In this document: in pieces, positions 11,800-22,847 of the stretch
Position numbering within the stretch: the first letter of the stretch is position 1
Layout: the number at the start of each line of letters is the position of its first letter
Assembly: GCA_950295325.1 (NCBI GenBank)
Contig: OX485806.1
Coordinates: forward strand, 5,704,001-5,768,000
Direction of reading: 5' to 3'
DNA from: Polytrichum commune
Lineage: Eukaryota; Streptophyta; Polytrichopsida; Polytrichales; Polytrichaceae
DNA: 64,000 nt
Notes under the pieces: generated by a model
What the model was told of the DNA's origin: nothing
The model's database searches: none
Seen by the model: only the letters and a program-made list of their open reading frames with translations
Program-made: the position numbers and the translations under genes

Positions 11800-13310
11800 A
11801 ACAACCCTTGAATAAGATTGGCACGGGCCAAATCAAAGAAAGGGATAAATCTAGCCTTGCATTGTAGGCAAGAGACTGCATGGGCTACACTAAAAATACT
11901 TAACTTATAGCGTGCCCCAATTTGGCCACTAGATGTAACTACTGTAGTGCTGGTAGAACCCGTTCACTGGTGGCCTACACCTATGGGATATTATTTGACA
12001 TGAGAGTACTGAAGATGGCAAGCTACTACTAACCATACCTACTCATCATGAAGATAGAGCAATTCAATAGGCAGCACAGCATAGCATAGCAGCTTCCTCC
12101 ACAATCTTGAACACCAGAGTGGGCTTTGCTTTGGATTGTTCCTCATCAAGCTTCTTCTCATACTTACATAAGTTATATGCAATTCACTTTCAAAACGGTG
12201 CACTGAGTTGGGATCAAGCATTTTCAACCCCATTCTCATTTCTCTGAGGGCGATTGAATTGTTGCCGAATTCCACAGTTTGCAATTGGTAGTGGGTGAAG
12301 CTCCATGGTGAAGTGCTAACTGACCTGGAGTTGCTGCATTGGTGTTTGAAGGTTGGAGGCTGCTAAGATCACCTGGAAAGGCCATCGGGAAAGTTTATGA
12401 GCAACTGGTTCGGCATCCATCCTGGAGGTAAGTAATTGAGATCTTCAGAATTGAGTTGAGGATGGATTGTGGCTTAAGTTGCAAGGTCAACTAGAGGACA
12501 TGTCAAGCGTTCATCAGGATGATTCCACCTCCAAAACTTCTGCCCTACCTCATTGATATGTGTGTAGGAAGAGCATCCGCTTGCTCTCGATCTTGTAGTC
12601 TTTTCCTTTTCTAGAAAATGAGATGTGGTAATTGATGTATGTGCTTCTTCGGAATGTTACTTCTGTTCAGTTAGTTCACCTTCATTTGTGGGCCTCCTGG
12701 TCCATGATGCTTGGCTCTTCTTCTGTAGGGGTCCTGTGAACCCATTTGTCTTTCCCGAATATGAATCTTGTTAATTGGACTTTGGGGGAATTATGGACCA
12801 GTTGCGCCAGTAGTGAGCCAAGTGCATCCGTGATGGACTATTGATGGATGCGAAGAGTTTCCGAACCTTTGGTGCCCACAATGTGAGGTTATTGAGTGGC
12901 TGCTGATGCTGATGCTGAAGCTGGTGTGAGATCACTGGGAACCCTTTGTCTTTGTTCTGGCCACCACAGGCTACCTCTCTGGGTACAGGTAAGGAACATA
13001 CTTTATAGAATTTGTTCATTGGCCACTTATTTAAGCCATGTCTCTCCTTGTTATTGAATAAACTGCAATCTGTGTGTCTCCATTCCTTTGTTCCTGCTAT
13101 AAGCTTTACAAATCATCGGTTACTGTCTTCCATTGAGCTACTTAATGCTAATTTGGATCAAATGACCGGCTGGAGGGTAAGGTTTCCTGTTTGTTAAAAT
13201 TTTGCAATGCCCTGGTCTATTTCCTGAACAATCCTTTCAATTAGAAGAGAAGAACTGTTTGATATTTTCTAAAGTGGTTTACAACTTCTGCTGGCTGTTG
13301 GCCTATCCAG
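11800..13310 (+). other. Upstream region of the oxygenase locus, possible 5' leader with introns
   Basis: No protein-coding frame is supported. Several donor-like sites occur (gag|gtaagta near 12425, acag|gtaagga near 12988). An acceptor-like cctatccag lies directly before the oxygenase ATG at 13311. A spliced 5' leader is therefore plausible but unproven. No TATA box could be assigned with confidence. Confidence 0.35.
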
Positions 13311-16238
13311 ATGGAGGAGAATAACACAAACCGACAACAAAGACAATTGTTTTTCAATCGAGTTCTAGATGCTCTTTCGAGGGATGATGCTGATGATGCC
13401 ACATTTGCTGCATGTGGTGTTGTTGATTCCTCTGAGTTGGGAGACCTAACTTCTATGCATGTTGAAGGCGCTGGAGATTTGTTGCTTCCTCTCTCAAAAG
13501 CAGACACTTGCAGATTGCGTGGTGTCTGTGAACATGCGCCCTTTGGACAAGGCTTGGCCACAGTTGTTGGCACAACTGTCCGGGATTGTTGGCAAGTGGA
13601 TGCCTCTAAAGTGACGTTCCCCAAGGCGCCAGAGTTTCTACCTGAAACCATCCAACGTATTGCAGAAAAGGCAGTTACGGCACTAGGCCTGAATGGTGCA
13701 TCGATGCAATTGGAAGCACATCTTCATAAACTGTTACTGTATGAGGAGGGCGGCCATTTCAAGGTTCACAAAGATACTGAGAAAGAGAAAGGCATGTTTG
13801 CAACTTTGGTGCTTCAACTTCCAACAGAGAAGGGATACGCAGGAGGCGTGTTGATGGTCAAACACAAAAATGTGATGAGGACCTCCGATTTGTCCAGGGT
13901 TAGCTCAACTGGCTTCGGCTATACCGTCTTCTATGGTGATTGCCAACACGAGTTGCAACGGATCACATCTGGTACTCGACTTTGTCTGGCTTTCAACTTG
14001 ATAAGACAAAACGTGACATCAAATGTTGAAGGTTTGGGTCCAGAGGCGTTGAGAGAAATCGCTACCAAAGTGGATCAAGTTGAGAAAGTCCTGGAGCCTT
14101 GGAAGGAAGAGGTGATACAAGGAGAGTCAAATGTCTATCCTGACAAGTTGGCCTTTCCTTTGGAACACAAGTATACAGAAGAGAATTTGTGTTTTACTGG
14201 GCTAAAAGGGGAGGACTACATCATCACCGAAGTTTTTCGAAACTGCAAAGATAGTGATGGAGAACAGTTGCTGGATCTTCACCTATGTATGGTGACTAAG
14301 CACCAAGAAGGTGATCCTGGACCAGATTATGGTAATTGTGATCACTACAGCCCAGATGTAAGGGGGTATGGTCCTCCAGAATTAGGTGAAATTTCAAGCG
14401 ACTCCGAAGACGAATCAAGTGACTCAGAGGATGAGCATGCTACCCATCACACCATGGACATAGTGCATTCAGAAGAAATATAAACTTTCAATTGGATTGG
14501 AATGGGTGATGAAGCAGCGCCTGCCTTTGAAAATCTACATATCGGCATGGACGAAGAGGTGATTGTATATGAGGGAGAGCAACCTTTTTATGATGAGCCG
14601 GATCAAAAGGAGTATGAGGGCTACACAGGCAATGCTGGTCCTACACTAGAGTATTGGTATCATAGAGCTATGGTGATAGTGTGGCCTAAACTCCTTTCAA
14701 TCTCTGTGGCCTGTAAAGCAGGTATTCCCAAAGCACTGGATCTTTTGGAGAGTATGTTGGAAAGCAATGACACGCGGTTTGATGATAGCTTACAGGAAGT
14801 TATTGATTACTGTGAAAGCAATCATTCAGAGGTATGGACATATTCTGGAGGGGATTCGATTACCGCGTGATTGCTGAACCTTTGCCTGGAGACAGATGAA
14901 TTGGGAGACGTAGCGCGTGCCCTCAAATTATTGTCAAAAGCTTCTAATTATCACAGTTTCTGTAACAACAACGTTGTTAAAGAAGTGCTCTGGAAAGTTG
15001 GCATCAGGAATTTGGATGTTGCGAAAGTGATCGCCACTGTCGTGTGTGCACGTGGGTGGGAATCATGTTCTTCAATCATCATCGAGCTTGTAAATGAGTG
15101 TGCACTGTCTCAAGGTGAATCTTTTGCCCAACTTGCAATGGAGATACTAGGGATAGGCAACATGGAGGCTGCAGTGGATGTGGCTAGGAGGACTTTTGAA
15201 ATATTTTGGACAACGAATTCTCAGGTCAGCCAGCTTGGTGCATCCAGAATATGCACTGTGGTGAAGATGCTTTGTTTTTCTCCAGAATTGCAAAATGAGT
15301 TTGGAAGAAGGATTGTAGGGCGTTTGAAGGAGATTAAAACAGAGGTTCTGACCACTCTTATCATTCAAATGTGCCCAAGGTATCCTTCTTTCAGTTGTAG
15401 ATTACACCCAACAGACGCTGAAACATCTACTACCTCCACGACAAAAGATGAAATCCCAACGACACAAGATTGGTTTTCCCAGATATGTGAAGAGTTGACT
15501 ACCAGGAACTTCTACCAGTGTGGTCCCCCAGAAGCAAAAAAATTGACTTTTGGTGAAAGGCAGGTTGTGCAGGAAAAATCTGTTGAGAGCCAAATTGTAA
15601 ACCTCGTTCGCACCTTTTTGGGGATTGGAAACGAACTTTTGTTTGGCAGTCTAATTCAAGCCCTTGTGGATCAATCCAAACTGTACAAGAAGAATCACCT
15701 CGTAAAGACATTGCTAGATTCTGAGGCCATCTGGGAGGAGTTATCAGGTGAGGAACTTGGCATTCTTGGGTTGCAGTCACTTGTAAATGCTCGCATTGAG
15801 GAGGTTTCTCAGCATGAAGAGCCCGTTTTCTCATGGTGTCAGCCGCTTGCACAGTTTCCAAGCCATCCGACTGTTCAAAAATTCCTTAGAGGGCCACAAC
15901 AAAGTTTCATCTACAATGGCTTGGGCAGCTTACCTAATGCTAGAGATTTTGCAAGGAAATACTTACATGGGATGTATAAAGACGGGTTCAGTGCCATTGG
16001 GAAAGAAGGCGGTCGTGGGGCAAAAGCGTTTTGCGAGATTCAGAAAACTCGCGACACTTTTGAAATTGCGACAAGAGAATGGAAACAAGAGCAGGAGGAA
16101 GTTAAGACATTGGTGCATCGTTTGGAGAGATTGAGGTCAGATGTCACAGAAACTAACTCAACGATTATGTGTGATCCCATCATGACATCTGGCCATCATG
16201 ACAAGAAAAGGAAGTCTATGGAACTTGGAGGTCAATGA
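13311..16238 (+). pseudogene. Long 2-oxoglutarate/Fe(II)-dependent oxygenase, frame broken by two stops
   Basis: One frame of 976 codons, interrupted only by TAA (14481-14483, codon 391) and TGA (14868-14870, codon 520). Residues about 130-230 form a prolyl-4-hydroxylase-like dioxygenase domain: HxD metal ligands at H153/D155 (FKVHKDTE), distal H213 (GDCQHELQ) and 2-oxoglutarate-binding R223 (SGTRLCLAF). An acidic Ser/Asp/Glu patch lies at about 365-380. After the first stop the frame continues with YWYHRAMVIVWPK, a block I recall following this domain in related long proteins. A helical C-terminal region follows and ends KKRKSMELGGQ. The hydroxylated substrate is unknown. Both stops could arise by C-to-T change (CAA, CGA). 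The sequence across the second stop reads as uninterrupted helix, so splicing is a poor explanation. A partial copy lies at 18281-18907. Confidence 0.75.
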
Positions 16239-18280
16239 TCAATCTTCACACTATGTGATGAAGGTGAGTGATAAATTAATGTATTCAGAACTTCGATCCC
16301 ATTTATTTTTTGATCCTTCAATTCAGAAGTATCTGAGGAACCGCCACACATCTTATTGGTGGAAGTATGTCCTGTATAGCCCAAAAAATCTTGTTTGTGT
16401 TCCTAGATTTGAAAAACATCAGCAAAACTTTATATTTCTTCATGTTCAATGGCACAAGCTGTAAAATATTTATTGGCCCATGTTAGCATATTGCAGAATT
16501 TCCCATCACCAACAAACAGGCAGGCTTTGGGATGAATCCCTTGCAAGACATATCCATTGAGCACAACTTTGTGTAGTTAAGGAACCTGAAGGAGGAAGTG
16601 TAAGTGGTACAAAAGGATTGTGTAATTTCACGGTACAGATCAGAGGACGACACACGAGCAAGTGAACTATGACATGGAGTGCGCTAATGATGTCCACAAT
16701 GTCGAAGCCTATAGATTTCTTGTCAATGTATTGTCGAATGTAGGGGTTTTAAGTTTTGTAATATAGTCGAATTCGTACAGGGTAGAGGAGTGCTGCAGAG
16801 GCGACCCCATTCTCTCTGCCCTTAGTTTTTTGGATAGATATTTACCTTGCAAGGCCTACAGAGCAGAGCGAGTAGGATTTGCAAAGGCCAATTGGTTTGT
16901 GGTGCCGTGCAGGCTATCCTGTTTTGAAGTTCTTGCAGGGAAAATTAAGGGTTAACCCCATCTGTCCCTGGTTTATTTTTATTTTTGTAGTAAGAAATGA
17001 GGAGGCAGATAAGCAGTTGGGAGGTAATGAGATTAAAAGGCTGCAGGAGGCGGCAACCCAAAGAAGCGGCTGACGGAGAAGGGATGGTGTCTACTTTTGC
17101 AGCAATTGTCCCTTGGTGCAAATGATCCAAGTGTGTAGATTTGTAAAGTTGGTTCAGGAGTGGCTCTAAAGGAAGCCCAAAAGGAAGAAAGAAAGAGCTG
17201 AAAAGATCAGCTGAAGTTTTGAGGAGCTTGAGAAGGCCATCTCATTTGGAAATAGCCCCACTTTATTGTATTCTGGTCAAATGGGAAGGGAGGTACATCG
17301 GTAAATAGGTGTTTTTTTGGGGGGGTTACGTACACCGTGGAAAGGTGCTTTACCCGACTTTGTTTCAATTTTTTTACAGTCACCATGTTGTCCTGATTTC
17401 CATCCCACAAATCCTTCAGAATTTCAGTTTTAGGGTGTTGCATACCCCAGGCTAGTGACGATGGTTTGAATCGCTTCCGTGTGATCTAAACTCTCGACTA
17501 GTAGTCTTCGTAGCCCTATTGAGAAACTTCAGATTATGCTTTTGCAAAATCTACCACTCTTGAGTTTTGAACAGAACATGCACAATGTTGATAGCAGTGC
17601 ATATGTCTGCCTGCAAGCATTTTTGTCTTACAAACTTGTAATAGATGTGACCAAATTCTATTATAATTGTTGAGGAGGATAATCTAAAATGATGGAGTTG
17701 ACGCACACTTGATGAGGGTTTGGTATGGTTAGAGGATGTCTTCATCATAGCTTGTGCCCTATCATTATAAATCAGGTAGGTATGCCCAAAACCAACACAT
17801 TTCAACCAAAATGCTCCATTGATACAAATACGCAGCATGGGGTGCCCTTGGATACAAATACATACGTCATATATTTATCATCAATATTGTCTAGTATGAG
17901 TATAAGTGCCTACACATGAAATTAAATTCTCAATTCTTGCAGAAACACGAGGGCTCATCTCTACATGTAGTTAACCCAGCAGATTGATAATGATACATTC
18001 CCACCAAAATTGTCACTACAAGAATATAATGTAGTGTGTGGGAGAATCATCCAAGTAGTCCAAAGTTCAAGAATTTGTGTTTCTGACTTCTATATGACGA
18101 TATTCACCTCAATACATGCCAAAATACACGCCTAGTTCTTCATTTTATTTCAGCAACTATAGGCCTTCTGAGAGGATCTGCATGCAAAATTGTGATCCTT
18201 AATGTCTTTCGATTGAGGATGAATATTGGGATGGCAATTTGGGCGTTCCTCCATTCAACACTAAGTTATATCATCATAGA
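16239..18280. other. Downstream region and intergenic DNA
   Basis: Probably the oxygenase 3' region, then intergenic sequence. No supported gene. Short frames here lack recognisable motifs. Confidence 0.4.
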
Positions 18281-18907
18281 CAATTGTTCTTCAACTAAGT
18301 TCTGGATACTCTTTCAAGGGATGATGCTGAAAATGCCACATTTGCTGCATGTGGTGTTGTTGATGCCTCTGAGTTGGGAGACCATAATTCCATACATTTG
18401 AAGGTGCTGGAGATGTCAAGTTGCTTCCTCTTTCAAAAGCAGACACTTGCAGATTGCGTGGTGTCTGTGAACAGGCGCCTTTTGGACAAGGTTTGACCAA
18501 AGTTGTTGACACAACTGCCTGGGATTGCTGGCAAGTGGATGCCTCTAAAGTGATGTTCCCCAAGGCGCCAGAGTTTCTACCTCAACCCATCCAACTTATT
18601 GCAGAAAAGGCAGTTTCAATCGGCACTCAGCCTGTATGGTGCATTGTTGCAATTGGAAGCACATCTTCATAAACTGTTACTGTACGAGGAGGGAGGCCAA
18701 TTCAAGGTTCACAGAGATAATGAGAAAGAGAAAGAGAAAGGCATGTTTGCAACTCTGGTGCTTCAACTTCCAACAGAAACGGGATACGAAGGAGTCATGT
18801 TGATGGTCAAACACAAAAATTGGATGAGGACTTTCAATTTGTCCAGGGTTAGATCGACTGGCTTCATCTATACCGTCTTCTATGGTGATTGCTAACACAA
18901 GTTGCAA
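18281..18907 (+). pseudogene. Partial duplicate of the 2OG/Fe(II) oxygenase
   Basis: Aligns to about 13347-13965 of the oxygenase locus. Conserved blocks include LSKADTCRLRGVCE, CWQVDASKV, FPKAPEFLP, LEAHLHKLLLYEEGG and GMFATLVLQLPTE. The HxD pair is kept (VHRDNE). Indels change the frame, notably between about 18390 and 18420 and near 18620-18650. The glutamine after GDC is now TAA (tgc taa against tgc caa in the main copy). Similarity stops at about 18907, before the Arg of the 2OG site. It has no separate 5' part and cannot encode an active enzyme. Confidence 0.85.
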
Positions 18908-19090
18908 AGTTAACTAAGGTTGTCACCGGAAATTCAAAATGTTGTCTCCAAAATGTAAGAATATGGACAGATTCATTTGGGTATCTGAATGTGGAATGAA
19001 GTTTAGAAACTTGCATTGAAATGAAATGAAATGAAATTGATTTTGAAGTCTTGGAAGCCGAATAGGTTACAGTAATGGGACTAAAGTACA

Positions 19091-19357
19091 TCATGATGGT
19101 TTCAAACAAGCCAATTCTCTAGAGTGGCAGAGTGCGGTAGCCTCCGTGAGATAAAGGCTAATGTCAACTTGATGGTCTAATTGAAAGAAAGACTCCAGGC
19201 TCTCTAGAATTATGTTCTCAAATAGTGATGGAAATTTATCTCTAAGGAGGTTATATAGGGGAGATTCCAACACGAAATGTGCATGATTTTCAATTGCATT
19301 ATAGGAGCAATAGTGGGATATTCTAGTATCTCTCACGATTATCAGCTTGTACATCAT
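19091..19357 (-). pseudogene. C-terminal fragment like a non-LTR retrotransposon reverse transcriptase
   Basis: An 88-codon minus-strand frame with ISHYCSYNAIENHAHFVLE, SPLYNLLRDKFPSLF and a C-terminal YLTEATALCHSREL. The arrangement C/Y-x(n)-(I/V)E(D/N)xxHF(V/L)(L/F)xxPLYxxLR is typical of the zinc-binding end of LINE-type reverse transcriptases and their plant and protist relatives. The first cysteine pair has decayed. No polymerase palm motif was found nearby, so this is a short remnant. Other explanations are possible because the match is short. Confidence 0.5.
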
Positions 19358-20591
19358 CTAGTTTCCACAACCTAGGCCTGCACCCGCTTCTGGAACCGCT
19401 TGCGGAACCCTCCTCGCACCACCAGCTCCCCTCCAAGTGCCTGCAGCTCATGAGACTTAACCCCGCTTCACTTCCAAGGACCGGTTGCACCTGCACTACC
19501 GCCCTGGGAATGCCAACAATGCTAATCTCCAGACAACTTCCCTTCTGCGGCTACACCCTTATGTTGTCTCCCTCTCCTACGTTGGTTGGCGTTTACTCAA
19601 CAACTCCTCCTCCCTTTCACTCAAAACTTCCCGTGCGACGATCCACCTTAGTCTCTAGTGCATCAACCCTGCGTATGCGCAGGGTAATTACCATGCCGAA
19701 CTTCACAAAATTGTGATCTTTAATCGCACCTTTCCTTCCTCTCCTGCTGAAGTAAGCTCCTGATTGAGAGTTGAGTGCCACAGGTCTACCTCACCACAAG
19801 GTATCCAAGTCTGGGACCAATTTCTCCAATAGATTACCCAGTTTTGATCCCCAAGCCAAGACGAGCTTGTCTAGCGTACCGGCCACGAGATTTAAGGACT
19901 GGGTAAGATGAATGAACAAATCCCCAGCCGCTTTCCTCCTTTACGTGATTGGACCCCGACAGAACGATCTCTAACACTCCTGCCTCAGTTAAACAACCAC
20001 TGCTACTCTGGTTCGGTCAAATGGCTTCTCAAGATAGATCGATATCTTCCAGATTGTTAGTCAATGACCAATGGTTGAAAAGGTGCAGAACCTTCGTAAT
20101 TCTGAAGGTAAATGTGATGCAACCTCCAATCGAAGCAGAAGCTCCTAGGGAGGACACTCCCAGTGACCCGACACGACACGTCCTTAGGACCTTCAGTTTC
20201 TTCCTTCCCGAGCTCTTCTTACTCCTCCTGCCACCGCAACTCCCGCCTGAATGCACACAAACCTACGTACCAAGAAGACCACCACCTCGGTCCCACGAAG
20301 ACAGACCAAGCCGATTCCCGAATTTTGACCTTAAATGTCCAGAGAAGTGCAAGTGCACAGTCTTGAAGCGTAGCCCATTCCCTCTATTGAACCTCTTGAA
20401 GCGGACGTATCGTCCCCACCTCGTATTCCCGATCCTCTATAGTAGCAGAAGCCGAACTGACAACCACCATCGCCTTGAGACACCGGGATGACGATGATCC
20501 GTTGTCGTTGTTGTTGATGTTGTCACTCCTTTCATCGGCGTCCAGTCTCTTCTAAGTCCCCTTCCCCCTTCTCTTCCTACTGATCGCACAT
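19358..20591. other. GC-rich non-genic stretch
   Basis: C-rich on the plus strand, with open frames (for example 19949-20491) that show no motif and are typical of GC-rich sequence. Probably transposon-derived. It ends where the LRR gene ends (20592). Confidence 0.35.
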
Positions 20592-22847
20592 TCAAGCATA
20601 GCAAATAACCAAAAGGAAAGGAAGCCAAGTAAGAGATTCTTCCCTGTTCCGTTGAAGTCCCAGAGACACCGCTGAATTGGTATTCTTCTTCAAATCTAGG
20701 GTTGTCAAAGATCTCAACTTCCCCAATCCCTTAGGTATCATTGTCAAGCTCGTACACCCACTCAAATCTAGGGTTGTCAAAGAACTCAAGTTCCCCAATC
20801 CCTCCGGTATCGTTGTCAAGCTCGTACAGTCATGCAAATCAAGGGTTGTCAAAGAACTCAAGATCCCCAATCCCTCCGGTATCGTTGACAATCTCGTACA
20901 CCTATCCAAATATAGGGTTGTCAAAGAACTCAAATTCCCCAATCCTTCCGGTATCGTTGTCAAGCTCGTGAACTTAATGAAATATAGGGTTGTCAAAGAA
21001 CTCAGGTTCCCCAATCCCTCCGTTATCGTTGTCAAGCTTGTAAAATTGCCCAAACAAAGGGTTTTCAAAAAACTCAAGTTCCCCAACACCTCCGGTATCG
21101 TTGTCAAGCTCGTACACCCATTCAAATCTAGGGTTGTCAAAGAACTCAACTTCCCCAACCCCTCCGGTATCGTTGTCAAGCTCGTACATCCATCCAAATA
21201 TAGGGTTGTCAAAGAACTCAACTTCCCCAACCCCTCCGGTATCATTGTCAAGCTTATACACCCACCGAAATATAGGGTTGTCAAAGAACTCAACTTCCCC
21301 AATCCCTCCCGTATCGTTGTCAAGCTCGTACACCCATTCAAATCTAGGGTTGTCAAAGAAATCAACTTCCCCAACCCCTCCGGTATCGTTGTCAAGCTCG
21401 TACACCCACCGAAATATAGGGTTGTCAAAGAACTCAACTTCCCCAATCCCTCCCGTATCGTTGTCAAGCTCGTACACCCATTCAAATCTAGGGTTGTCAA
21501 AGAAATCAACTTCCCCAACCCCTCCGGTATCGTTGTCAAGCTCGTACACCCACCAAAATATAGGGTTGTCAAAGAACTCAACTTCCCCAATCCCTCCTGT
21601 ATCGTTGTCAAGCTCGTACACCCATTCAAATGTAGGGTTGTTAAAGAACTCAAGTTCCCCAATCCCTCCGGTATCGTTGTCAAGCTCGTACATCCATCCA
21701 AATATAGGGTTGTCAAAGAACTCAACTTCCCCAACCCCTCCGGTATCCTTGTCAAGCTCATACACCCACCGAAATATAGGGTTGTCAAAGAACTGAACTT
21801 CCCCAATCCCTCCCGTATCGTTGTGAAGCTCGTACACCCATTCAAATCTAGGGTTGTCAAAGAACTCAAGTTCCCCAATCCCTCCGGTATCGTTGTCAAG
21901 CTCGTACACTCAGTGAAATATAGAGTTGTCAAAGAACTCAAGTTCCCCAATCCCTCCGGTATCCTTGTCAAGCTCGTACACTCAGTGAAATATAGGGTTG
22001 TCAAAGAACTCAAGTTCCCCAATCCCTCCGGTATCGTTGTCAAGCTCGTACATCCATCCAAATATAGGGTTGTCAAAAAATTCAAGTTCTCCAGTCCCTC
22101 CGGTATCGTTGTTAAGCTCCTACAACCGCTTAATTTTAGGGTTGTCAAAGAACTCAAGTTCCCCAATCCTTCCGATATCGTTGTCAAGATGGTACACTTA
22201 ACGAAATATAGGATTGTCAAAGAACTCAAGTTCCCCAATTCCTCCAGTATCGTTGTCAAGCTCGTACAGTCATGCAAATCAAGGGTTGTCAAAGAACTCA
22301 AGTTCCCCAATCCCTCCGGTATCGTTGTAAAGCTCGTACAATCATGCAAATCAAGGGTTGTCAAAGAACTCAAGTTCTCCAATCCTTCCAATATCGTTGT
22401 CAAGCTCGTACAATCATGCAAATCAAGGGTTGTCAAAGAACTCAAGTTCCCCAATCCCTCCGGTATCGTTGTCAAGCTCGTACAGTCATGCAAATCAAGG
22501 GTTGTCAAAGAACTCAAGTTCCCCAATCCCTCCGGTATCGTTGTCAAGCTCGTATAGTCATGCAAATCAAGGGTTGTCAAAGAACTCAAGTTCCCCAATC
22601 CCTCCGGTATCGTTGTCAAGCTCATACAGTTGCTCAAAAGAAGTGTTTCCAAAGAACTCAAGTTCCCCAATCCCTCCGGATCGTTGTCAAACTCGTACAT
22701 CCATTCAAATCTAGGGTTGTCAAAGATCTCAACTTCCCCAATCCCTCCGATATCGTTATCAACCTCGTACACCCATTCAAATGTAGGGTTGTCAAAGAAC
22801 TCAAGTTCCCCAATCCCTCCGGTATCGTTGCCAAGCTCATACAGTTG
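20592..22847 (-). pseudogene. Severed C-terminal half of the LRR domain
   Basis: Continuation of the LRR exon beyond the LTR element at 22848-23899. Joining 23905 to 22847 keeps the LRR frame (SLATIPEGLGNLSSLTTLHL follows at once). Near 22678-22681 one base is missing from the usual tccggtatcgttgtc block (here tccggatcgttgtc). The frame shifts there, and the array continues in the next frame for about 28 repeats of 24 residues (TTLxLxxCTSLTTIPEGLG). It ends with a non-repeat tail (SAVSLGLQRNREESLTWLPF). Once part of the receptor, it is now separated by the LTR stop and the frameshift. LRRs of this type usually serve recognition and autoinhibition. Confidence 0.8.

Noticed and set aside
14832..14892. 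Short intron (gtatgg...acag) that would remove the second oxygenase stop
   Set aside because: About 61 bp, and it would delete residues that read as continuous helix. No comparable solution exists for the first stop.
19949..20491. 180-codon ORF downstream of the LRR gene
   Set aside because: Low-complexity Pro/Arg-rich translation with no motif; typical of GC-rich shadow frames.
20677..22557. 626-codon plus-strand frame (repeat FPNPSGIVVKLV) and the similar plus-strand frame at 23876-26041
   Set aside because: Mirror of the 72-bp LRR units. The minus-strand frame has the LRR consensus and joins an NB-ARC and kinase through proper introns.
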